Shown: positions 27,140-34,080 of the stretch, in pieces
How positions within the stretch are numbered: the first letter of the stretch is position 1
How the letters are laid out: the number at the start of each line of letters is the position of its first letter
NCBI GenBank assembly: GCA_029256085.1
Contig: JAQSYP010000006.1
Span: 1-64,000, forward strand
Source of the DNA: Caryophanales bacterium
GTDB taxonomy: Bacteria; Bacillota; Bacilli; CAJFEE01
Reading direction: 5' to 3'
Length of the DNA: 64,000 nucleotides
Position numbers and translations under genes: made by a program
The notes under the pieces: generated by a model
What the model was told of the DNA's origin: nothing
What the model saw: only the letters and a program-made list of their open reading frames with translations
Database searches by the model: none

Positions 27140-27835
27140 TTAGCACCTTACATATTTTCTCTTGAATCCTAGTTTTTTTCTATCTATCTCCTTTTGAATT
27201 CTATCAATGGCCTGTAACTTTTTCCCTTGACTAACTTCTACTGGACCAACTCTCTTTGCTATTTCAACTGCCTTTTCATGAAGGGGCAAGAAAGAAATTC
27301 CAACTGTATATATAAATTGATTCATAGCGTATTTCGTACGTTCTGGAGATTTGTGAATTGTATCTTCCACATATGTTAACAAATTCTCAATCTTACTTTC
27401 GGAAAATTCACTGTCCGGACGATTTCCCAAAAGCCAGCAATAACAACTCCATCCCGCCGACATTTTTAAATCCTCACCACTTTCAATCCATTTATCAGAG
27501 ACTTCTTGAGCGATGTCTGTTTCTGATAAAGTTACAGCTACTACAAAATCAGAGAGCATATAAAAGTATGCCCCATCTATCCAACGATTAAAATCTACCT
27601 CAGTCATAGCTTTCGGATCTGCGATAACGCCTGCAAAGTACATAGCGTCGTAATTCCCGGTAGCATAAAGTTCTTCTGCTAAAGATTGATTCTTTTTAAT
27701 TTTCTTAGCAATTGGTTTCATAGCACCTGTAGCAACACCAAATAGCGGCTCACGGGCACCATTAGATATGTACATTTTCTTCGTCCGTTCCTTGCCAATT
27801 GCTTCAAGTTCCTGCATAATCGTTTCTAAATTCAT
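27140..27835 (-). CDS. DNA alkylation repair (AlkD-like) HEAT-repeat protein
   Basis: A 231-residue all-helical protein. It starts MNLETIMQELEAIGKERTKK and contains REPLFGVATGAMKPIAKKIK, typical of the AlkD-like superfamily of DNA alkylation repair proteins. The central WSCYCWLLGNRPDSEF segment differs from canonical AlkD, whose catalytic Asp I cannot place with certainty, so it may belong to a divergent branch. It is first in the minus-strand run 27835-25032 and is divergent from the selenoprotein peroxiredoxin gene. Confidence 0.82.
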   Translation of the reverse strand: MNLETIMQELEAIGKERTKKMYISNGAREPLFGVATGAMKPIAKKIKKNQSLAEELYATGNYDAMYFAGVIADPKAMTEVDFNRWIDGAYFYMLSDFVVAVTLSETDIAQEVSDKWIESGEDLKMSAGWSCYCWLLGNRPDSEFSESKIENLLTYVEDTIHKSPERTKYAMNQFIYTVGISFLPLHEKAVEIAKRVGPVEVSQGKKLQAIDRIQKEIDRKKLGFKRKYVRC

Positions 27836-27942
27836 AACTTACCACTACTCTCTTATTAATTTTGCTAGATATATAATAAAAATCTTTATTTTGGGTATCT
27901 ATATAAATAATATAAGAAAATATAACTGAAGGAAAGATTACT

Positions 27943-28407
27943 ATGAAACCTATTACAGTTGGGGCAGAGGCACCAGACTTTACAGTAAAAGATAATAATA
28001 AACAAAATATTTGTTTGTCTTCCTTAAGAGGAAAACAAGTTCTTCTTTCATGGCATCCACTAGCCTGGACCCCAGTTTGAACAGACCAAATGAGAGCGTT
28101 GGAAACGCATTTATTCGAATTTGAAAAATTGAACACAGTTCCATTTGGATTTAGTGTAGATTCTCAACCTTGTAAGGAGGCTTGGGCAAATGCACTGCAA
28201 ATAAAGAAAATTAGCCTTCCGTGCGATTTTTGGCCACATGGAAAGGTAGCGAGTGACTATGGAGTATTTAATGAAACAAAAGGAATATCCGAGCGAGCTA
28301 ACATTATAGTTGATGAAAACGGTAAGATTAAATGGGTTAAAATATACCCATCTGACCAACTACCAGACATTAACGAAATTTTGCAGGTATTATCAAGTGT
28401 TAGCTAA
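27943..28407 (+). CDS. Peroxiredoxin with in-frame TGA at the active-site position (probable selenoprotein)
   Basis: A 154-residue thiol/selenol peroxidase of the AhpC/TSA fold, cytoplasmic. Start is ATG 27943 (MKPITVGAEAPDFTVKD) after GAAGGAA. The frame is open except for TGA at 28078-28080, codon 46. It falls exactly at the peroxidatic position of P-x3-T-x2-C: the protein reads SWHPLAWTPV, TGA, TDQMRALE. Family members carry TPVCTDQM there. The rest is intact, with Cys77 in SVDSQPCKEAW, which is conserved in this group, the Arg in SERANIIVDENG, and a normal end. A hairpin starting 15 bases after the TGA fits a bacterial SECIS. Selenocysteine is therefore the best reading. An inactivating mutation is the alternative, but no other defect is seen. 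Sel genes are not in the window. Confidence 0.85.
28078..28115 (+). promoter_or_regulatory. Candidate bacterial SECIS element
   Basis: After the TGA (28078-28080), GCGTT (28096-28100) and AACGC (28104-28108) pair around the loop GGA. An alternative lower stem AAATG (28088-28092) with CATTT (28108-28112) extends it through a bulge. The loop begins 20 bases after the TGA with G as first base. This agrees with the known rule for bacterial SECIS (loop about 16-37 bases from UGA, G in the first two loop positions). Fold and SelB binding are predictions. Confidence 0.65.
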
Positions 28408-28410
28408 AAA

Positions 28411-28443
28411 AAGCCACTTACAAATTATAGTAAGTGGCTATCT
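28411..28443. terminator. Terminator between convergent peroxiredoxin and DegV genes
   Basis: AGCCACTTAC and GTAAGTGGCT-type arms pair around a loop; T-rich sequence on plus and AAAAAA (T-run on minus) flank it, so it may act in both directions. Confidence 0.85.
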
Positions 28444-28449
28444 TTAATA

Positions 28450-29313
28450 TCATTTTTCTACAAAAAACATTGAAATTGCGCCTAAGCCAACGTGAGTTCC
28501 CACAGATACTCCCATTTGCATAATATGGATTTCCCCGTTAAAGTCTGTATCCAACTGAAGTTTTATCTTAAGGTTTTCAGCAACTTTAATATCCGATGTA
28601 TATCCTAGTATTATGAAATCAGTCATCTTTTTATCATTTCTTTTAATAAACTCCTGCGTATAATGCTCAAGTACTCTTTTTAATCCTCTTTCCTTTGCAA
28701 CAATGGCGCCTTTACCGTTCTTCATTGTCATAATTGGTTTTAGCATTAAGAGTTTTCCTATTAGGGCACTTGCATTTGTTAGCCTACCACTTTTAATTAA
28801 ATGGTCTAAATCATCAACAGAAAGAAAATGTTTTATTTTTATCTTATAATTTTCATTAAAAGAAACAATTTCCTCAAATGATACCCCTTGTTCTCTCATA
28901 ATTGCACTTTTCATAGTAAGCCAACCACTACCGTGACTCATACATTTTGAATCAACTATATGTATTTTTACATCTGAACTAGGATTTTCCTCATAAAAAT
29001 AATCTTTTGCTAGAACAGCTGATTGGTACGAACCACTCGTTCCACTCGACATGCATATACAAAGTATTTCTTTATGACCTTCCTTAATTGCTTCGTTAAT
29101 TATATTTAAGTATTCAGATGGGTTTGGCATTCCTGTCGTAGGAAATTCATGTAACGTTTCCATCATTCCATAAAATTCATCTGGTTGTAAATCTATCCTG
29201 TCTTTATATACTTTTCCGTCAATGTTAATACTTAGAGGTGCTAAGCTGATATTGTACTTTTTCAGTACTTCATCAGATAAGTCACAAGTTGAATCAGCCA
29301 TAATTTTTATCAT
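28450..29313 (-). CDS. DegV-family fatty acid-binding protein
   Basis: A 287-residue cytoplasmic protein. It starts MIKIMADSTCDLSDEVLKKY, with GGAGGA-type site upstream. Typical DegV features are DSTCDL, PTTGMPNPSEYLN, CMSSGTSGSYQSA and LDHLIKSGRLTNASALIG, ending GVSVGTHVGLGAISMFF. DegV (FakB) proteins bind a fatty acid and present it to the kinase FakA for phosphorylation; most genomes carry several. It is 41 bases downstream of the amidohydrolase gene, probably co-transcribed. A deletion-scarred paralogue lies at 33809. Confidence 0.92.
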   Translation of the reverse strand: MIKIMADSTCDLSDEVLKKYNISLAPLSINIDGKVYKDRIDLQPDEFYGMMETLHEFPTTGMPNPSEYLNIINEAIKEGHKEILCICMSSGTSGSYQSAVLAKDYFYEENPSSDVKIHIVDSKCMSHGSGWLTMKSAIMREQGVSFEEIVSFNENYKIKIKHFLSVDDLDHLIKSGRLTNASALIGKLLMLKPIMTMKNGKGAIVAKERGLKRVLEHYTQEFIKRNDKKMTDFIILGYTSDIKVAENLKIKLQLDTDFNGEIHIMQMGVSVGTHVGLGAISMFFVEK

Positions 29314-29353
29314 AATTTCCTCCGATTAGGTTTTATTTTGGCTCAATAGCAAT

Positions 29354-30634
29354 CTATACGTTATATTTGCCGAATACCTTATTTATAATTACTTCATAGT
29401 TCATTGCTACGGTCTTTTCATCCAATTGTGTTATTGTTCGATCTCTCATAACCCAATTGCCATTTACCATTACATGCTTAATCATTTCTTCTCTACACTC
29501 AATCATTATGTTATGGATCACATTTGAGAAACCTTCCTCGTTGATTAAAGGTGATAACTTAATATTATTTTTATCTATAAAAACTATATCTGCATAGTAA
29601 CCATCTGAGATTGCACCTATTTTATCCTCTAGCCCAAAGGTCTTAGCTCCATTATTAGTAGCCATTCTGAATACATCTTCAGCTGTAAATGCATTTCTTT
29701 GGGTATTAATTTTAAGTAGAAAATATGCAAACCTCATTGCTTCCCATATATCGTACCTTGCCCAATCTGTACCAATACTTACATTTACACCCGAAGAAAG
29801 ACAGTCCTTGATATTAGCGATACCACCACCAGCAATATTGGAAACAGGACAATGAACTACTGATGTAGCTCTATTCTTAATAATATCTATATCAGTATTG
29901 GATAATTCAACGCAATGGAACAAGACAGTCTTATCACTAAGTAGTTTGTTTTCATCGAATAACTCAATCGTTGATTTCCCATACTTTTCATAGATAAGGT
30001 CTTTTCTCCAACCATTTTCTAAGCAGTGAGTCATCATTATTGGATCATGTTTCTTTATTACGTTCTTGCATTGTTCTAATGACTCATCAGTTATGTATTC
30101 CTCTTCTGGTAAATGTCCAGTAAATAAGATGTCTTGACTATTTTCAGATAAATACTCTTCAATCTTATCCTCTACATCTACTACGCCCCTAATTCCTAGA
30201 ATGTTCATTGCCTTAGCTAAATAGTCTGGACTTCTATCAGATGCGCCAGAATCACTAACAAAAGTCACTCCATTTTTAATTAATTCAATATATCCTTTTA
30301 AACAAACGGTGAAATATTCATCCTCACTTAGGTCCTCATCTAAGTATTTAAATAAAGTAGATTGTAGGATTCCTTGAAGAGATTCTCCTCCCCATTCATT
30401 TATTGCAATTTCTTTTGATAGACCTTTAGCAAGTAGTGATCCATTATGATAATGGCTATTTATGAGACCTGGGCTAAGAATATAGTTTGTACAATCAAAG
30501 ATCTCTGAAGATTTGTATTCTTCTAGGCAAAGGTCACCATCGCTAATGATTTTAATTACCCGATCAAGAACTTTTATATTACCTTTTTTAATTTTTTGAT
30601 CTTTATCTATATACGTAGCGTTAATCAGCAACAT
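29354..30634 (-). CDS. Amidohydrolase (SsnA/cytosine deaminase-like)
   Basis: A 426-residue zinc hydrolase. ATG 30634 is chosen, six bases after GGGGTG; three earlier codons lack spacing. The metal motif is LSPGLINSHYHNGSLLAKG (HxH), with further ligands in PIMMTHCLENG, SVVHCPVSN and SIGTDWARYDIW. The C-terminal strand VMVNGNWVMRDRTI closes the beta-sandwich. This pattern fits the SsnA, atrazine chlorohydrolase and S-adenosylhomocysteine deaminase group, all acting on amino or halogen groups of heterocycles. Substrate unknown. First gene of a likely two-gene unit with DegV. Confidence 0.88.
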   Translation of the reverse strand: MLLINATYIDKDQKIKKGNIKVLDRVIKIISDGDLCLEEYKSSEIFDCTNYILSPGLINSHYHNGSLLAKGLSKEIAINEWGGESLQGILQSTLFKYLDEDLSEDEYFTVCLKGYIELIKNGVTFVSDSGASDRSPDYLAKAMNILGIRGVVDVEDKIEEYLSENSQDILFTGHLPEEEYITDESLEQCKNVIKKHDPIMMTHCLENGWRKDLIYEKYGKSTIELFDENKLLSDKTVLFHCVELSNTDIDIIKNRATSVVHCPVSNIAGGGIANIKDCLSSGVNVSIGTDWARYDIWEAMRFAYFLLKINTQRNAFTAEDVFRMATNNGAKTFGLEDKIGAISDGYYADIVFIDKNNIKLSPLINEEGFSNVIHNIMIECREEMIKHVMVNGNWVMRDRTITQLDEKTVAMNYEVIINKVFGKYNV

Positions 30635-30785
30635 TGTTATCACCCCAATACTTTATACGTAATCTTATAATATATAAGAAATTTCCCTTGTCATTTATTA
30701 AAAATTTTTTCACTTACACATATATAAATAATATAAGAAAATAAAACTTAATGAAAGTTTCTTTGTAACTATAACTATATCAAAT

Positions 30786-30902
30786 AATAAAGAAAACTCG
30801 GCGATTGCCGAGCCTTAAGGGCGACGGCAGAGCCGTAGTTGCACTTATGCGTTAGGAAAGTATGAACTACGCATAAGTTTATACTTTCCTATAGCTTAAA
30901 AA
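30786..30902. repeat. Structured dispersed intergenic repeat, copy B
   Basis: Second copy of the element at 8743, with about 87 identical bases and a similar tail. This copy keeps a perfect ACTTATGCG / CGCATAAGT pairing, which copy A has lost (CGCAGAAGA), besides GTAGTT/GAACTAC and GGAAAGTAT/ATACTTTCC. As in copy A, it lies directly beyond the terminator of a minus-strand amino acid transporter gene. Confidence 0.87.
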
Positions 30903-30949
30903 ACACTGCATAAAAACCTCCATATTTCGAGGTTTTGCAGTGTTTTTAA
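30897..30949 (-). terminator. Terminator of the lysine-type ABC operon
   Basis: AAAACACTGCA and AAACCTC form arms with GAGGTTT and TGCAGTGTTTT around a loop; T-runs flank both strands. It begins at the operon's 3' end. Confidence 0.92.
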
Positions 30950-30950
30950 A

Positions 30951-31706
30951 TCAGACAAATGCTAATCGCGACTGAACTAGCGTGCGTTTTAAAAATTCTC
31001 TAGTACGTTCTTGCGATGGGTTATTAAAAATATGCTCAGGATGTCCTTCTTCTGCAATGACTCCCTTATCCATAAAGACAACTCGGTCAGATACTTCTTT
31101 AGCAAATTCCATTTCGTGCGTAACGATTAACATTGTTAGTCCAGATTCCGCAAGATCTTTCATAACTTTTAGAACTTCTCCTACCATCTCTGGATCAAGA
31201 GCTGATGTTGGCTCATCGAATAGAATTACATCAGGTTCCATGCATAGTGCTCTTGCAATTGCTACTCTTTGCTTTTGTCCACCAGAAAGTTGCTTCGGTT
31301 TTGCGTTAATATACCTGTCCATTCCAACTACTCCCAAGTACTTCATCGCTACTTTCTCAGCTTCTCCTCTAGTGCGCTTTAGAACTTTTATCTGACCCAC
31401 TACGCAATTATTTAAGACATTATGATTATTAAATAAATTAAACTGTTGGAAAACCATGCCTAAATGCTTTCTGTATTCGGCTAAATCATGCTTATCATCT
31501 AAAATGTTCTCACCACGATAAATAATCTCGCCACCACTTGGTTTCTCTAGAAGGTTAATACAACGAAGAAGAGTTGATTTACCAGAACCTGATGAACCAA
31601 TGATGGAGACTACCTCACCCTTATTCACAGAGAAGTTAATATCTTTTAATACTTCATGAGCTCCAAAGGATTTGTTTAAATGTTGAATATCAACAATCTT
31701 TTCCAT
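30951..31706 (-). CDS. Polar amino acid ABC transporter ATP-binding protein (predicted lysine)
   Basis: A 251-residue ATPase of the GlnQ/ArtM type. Walker A is [16 protein letters not shown], the signature is [19 protein letters not shown], and Walker B is [17 protein letters not shown], with the switch His in [13 protein letters not shown]. It energises uptake through the membrane partner encoded 18 bases upstream. The operon begins with a lysine riboswitch, so lysine is the predicted substrate; the protein alone would only be called polar amino acid. Confidence 0.93.
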   Translation of the reverse strand: MEKIVDIQHLNKSFGAHEVLKDINFSVNKGEVVSIIGSSGSGKSTLLRCINLLEKPSGGEIIYRGENILDDKHDLAEYRKHLGMVFQQFNLFNNHNVLNNCVVGQIKVLKRTRGEAEKVAMKYLGVVGMDRYINAKPKQLSGGQKQRVAIARALCMEPDVILFDEPTSALDPEMVGEVLKVMKDLAESGLTMLIVTHEMEFAKEVSDRVVFMDKGVIAEEGHPEHIFNNPSQERTREFLKRTLVQSRLAFV

Positions 31707-31724
31707 CTAAAACCTCTCCCGCAA

Positions 31725-32468
31725 TTATTTTTGTATAGCTTCAAATTGTGTATCGTTAGTAATCATCGTATAGTTCTCAGATCCATCTAAGCGTTTTTCA
31801 ATATATAGTAAAATTCTTGTAACAACAAAGGTCATTGTAAAATAAATCATACAAGCCACAAAGAATGTCTCAAAATATCTATAACTAATTCCTGATACAG
31901 TTTTTGTAACGAAATATAATTCTGTTACTGAGATTACATTCAGTACGGATGTGTCTTTTATATTGATAACAAATTGGTTTCCGGTTGCAGGTAATATATT
32001 TCGAATAACTTGTGGTAGTACAACATTCCACATCGTTTGCATGTGATTCATTCCTACAGCATGCGCTGCTTCAAATTGTCCCTTATCAATTGATAGTACT
32101 CCACCACGAACAATCTCAGCCATATATGCGCCAGTATTAATAGAAACAATAATAATGGCTGCAGCAAAAACATTCATATCTATACCAAATGCTAGGGCAG
32201 AACCATAAAATATCACCATTGCCTGGGCAATCATAGGTGTTCCACGGAAGAATTCAATATAGATTGATAGAATTAAATTTATTGTTTTTAAGAGTATTTT
32301 TCTCATACCGCGTTCCGGCATTGGAATTGTACGGATCATACCTGCTAAAAGGCCAATTATTGCGCCGAAAACTGTTCCAATAAGAGCAATTAACAGTGTT
32401 ACTCCAGCACCACGAAGGAACATAGGCCAGTTTTCTACTAATATTTTTATGACCCAATCAAGACTCAT
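31725..32468 (-). CDS. Polar amino acid ABC transporter permease (predicted lysine)
   Basis: A 247-residue membrane protein with about five helices. LRGAGVTLLIALIGTVFGAI opens the HisM/GlnP-type permease fold. The coupling loop to the ATPase is the EAA-like EAAHAVGMNHMQTMWNVVLP, followed by QVIRNILPATGNQFVINIKD. It probably forms a homodimer since only one permease gene is present. It lies between the binding protein and the ATPase in one operon behind the lysine riboswitch. Confidence 0.92.
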   Translation of the reverse strand: MSLDWVIKILVENWPMFLRGAGVTLLIALIGTVFGAIIGLLAGMIRTIPMPERGMRKILLKTINLILSIYIEFFRGTPMIAQAMVIFYGSALAFGIDMNVFAAAIIIVSINTGAYMAEIVRGGVLSIDKGQFEAAHAVGMNHMQTMWNVVLPQVIRNILPATGNQFVINIKDTSVLNVISVTELYFVTKTVSGISYRYFETFFVACMIYFTMTFVVTRILLYIEKRLDGSENYTMITNDTQFEAIQK

Positions 32469-32537
32469 CTTTTACCCTCCTTAACGTGTATAAAACCGAC
32501 TGCACGCTTTTACATACAGCCGGTTTCCATCATTTTA

Positions 32538-33374
32538 TTATTTTGCTGCTGGTTGATTCTTAATAGCCGTATCCATAATGCTTGTACGTTCTTCTTCACT
32601 TATACTAGCTAAAGTTTTGTTAATTTTTTCTGTTAAATCGCTACCTTTTTTAAGTCCTACAGCAATTGCCGTATCATCCTCAGATGTTTCAAATCCTTTT
32701 TCAAATTCGACCATTACGTAGTTTTCATTTGCAGCCGATGCACTTACGCCTTCAGGACGCTCTGAAACATATCCATCAATAATTCCAGACTCTAGTGCAA
32801 CTCTCATTGCTGGGAAGTTGTCCATTGCGGTTTTCTTCTCTACACCTTCGATTTGGTCGATTACTGAATAGTGGAAAGTGTTTAACTGTGCTGTAATCTT
32901 AGCACCTTTAAAATCTTGTATAGAAGTAGCCTTTTCATACTTACTACCTTTTTTTACAACCATTATTAAATTTGACTTATAGTAGTTTTCTGAAAAGTCG
33001 ATAGTTTCCTTACGCTCAGCTGTAGGTGACATACCCGCAATAATAGCGTCAATTTTCCCTGATAATAATGCCGGTACAAGTCCATCCCATTCAGTTTTAA
33101 CGATTACAAGTTCCTTACCTAAATCTGCCGCTACTTTCTTAGCGATTTCTACATCGTACCCACCAGCGTATTCTGCTGAACCTTCTATCTTAACAGCTCC
33201 GTTTGAATCATCATTTTGTGTCCAGTTAAATGGCGCGTATCCGGCTTCAAGACCTACTTTAAATGTCTCTTTTTCCGTTGACTTCTTATCCGTAGTCTTT
33301 TCTTCTCCGCACCCTACTAATAAAATCATTGCAGCTGTCATAATTACCATAAATAGTGCTAATTTGTTTCTCAT
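32538..33374 (-). CDS. Amino acid ABC transporter substrate-binding lipoprotein (predicted lysine)
   Basis: A 278-residue lipoprotein. The ATG at 33374 follows GGAGGAG and gives MRNKLALFMVIMTAAMILLV with lipobox LLVGC. The longer frame to 33593 is only the riboswitch read through. The mature part is an SBP_bac_3 fold: KVGLEAGYAPFNWTQNDD, DVEIAKKVAADLGKELVIV, WDGLVPALLSGKIDAIIAGM, TAERKETIDFSENYY. First coding gene of the three-gene lysine-type operon. Confidence 0.92.
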   Translation of the reverse strand: MRNKLALFMVIMTAAMILLVGCGEEKTTDKKSTEKETFKVGLEAGYAPFNWTQNDDSNGAVKIEGSAEYAGGYDVEIAKKVAADLGKELVIVKTEWDGLVPALLSGKIDAIIAGMSPTAERKETIDFSENYYKSNLIMVVKKGSKYEKATSIQDFKGAKITAQLNTFHYSVIDQIEGVEKKTAMDNFPAMRVALESGIIDGYVSERPEGVSASAANENYVMVEFEKGFETSEDDTAIAVGLKKGSDLTEKINKTLASISEEERTSIMDTAIKNQPAAK

Positions 33375-33418
33375 AATAATGTTTCTCCTCCTAGTGTAAA
33401 TAAAGGTAACCAAACAAA

Positions 33419-33681
33419 AAACGACCTGAGATAAACTCAGGTCGCTATAATCGTAGTAGCCCTTAAGTCCTCTCTTTTTATCCCAAATGAGATAGCACAA
33501 CTCAATAAACTGAGGGTTTATTGAGACAGTTCTGCAGCTCTTAACTACAGACCCAGCATGTAATAATGAGTATATTACAAACTTCGGCGACATTTCCTTC
33601 TCTTTAGTATCTTAGCCTCTCAAGCTCCACTAAAAACTGTTAAATATCGCGCCTCTACCTCACTGTAAAAAAGTGAGGTTG
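33419..33681 (-). promoter_or_regulatory. Lysine riboswitch (L box) with intrinsic terminator
   Basis: On the minus strand the leader carries conserved L-box pieces: GTAGAGGCGCGATATTTAAC, GGAAATGTCGCCGAAG, GCTGGGTCTG and GCTATCTCATTTGGG. TGAGGTAG and CTATCTCA can form the closing P1 stem (aptamer about 33487-33664). The terminator is CGACCTGAG/CTCAGGTCG (33422-33444) followed by six T, 45 bases before the binding-protein start. In known lysine riboswitches ligand binding favours the terminator, so high lysine should shut the transporter off. Confidence 0.92.
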
Positions 33682-33701
33682 TTATTAAATTTTCCTTCTA
33701 T

Positions 33702-33731
33702 ATATTACATTATTATGTTTAAATCCGTCAA
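33702..33731 (-). promoter_or_regulatory. Probable sigma-A promoter of the riboswitch-controlled operon
   Basis: Minus strand: TTGACG (33731-33726) and TAATAT (33707-33702) with an 18-base spacer, just upstream of the riboswitch. Confidence 0.6.
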
Positions 33732-33808
33732 TTAGTTTAACTATCCAAAATCTAGTAACCTAATAAATAATCTTTTTTATATTAACCAGAAAAAACATAT
33801 TTTTATAA

Positions 33809-33990
33809 TTATTTTTCCACAAAGAACATTGAAATGGAGCCTAGTCCCACATAGGTTCCTACCAATACTCCCATTTGCATTATTTGATACCTCACTAAAA
33901 ACCTCTTTCGTTACCAGTTATGATCTTATCGTCATAATAGATTTATCATTAAGCTTATTCCTATTAAAGTACTTGCATTAGTTGCCTTCA
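33809..33990 (-). pseudogene. Deletion remnant of a second DegV-family gene
   Basis: The minus strand ends MQMGVLVGTYVGLGSISMFF then VEK and TAA, nearly identical to the DegV C-terminus at 28450. Just upstream is LTNASTLIG, matching the internal GRLTNASALIG, with the roughly 90 residues between them collapsed to a short stop-containing stretch. No start remains. It is a paralogue reduced by deletion. Confidence 0.8.
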
Positions 33991-34036
33991 ACTAAAACCT
34001 AGTTAACAATAAAATAATTTATTTCAATTATAGTTA

Positions 34037-34073
34037 TAAAAAACCATATTGATATGTAATCAATATGGTTTTC
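34037..34073 (-). terminator. Terminator of the M4 metalloprotease gene
   Basis: AAACCATATTGAT and ATCAATATGGTTT pair around a five-base loop; a T-run follows on the minus strand. It starts about eight bases past the stop at 34081. Confidence 0.9.
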
Positions 34074-34080
34074 TATTACA

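Noticed and set aside
33375-33593. N-terminal extension of the lysine-binding protein
   Set aside because: The extra 73 codons lie in the riboswitch, and a strong ribosome site and lipoprotein signal mark the start at 33374.
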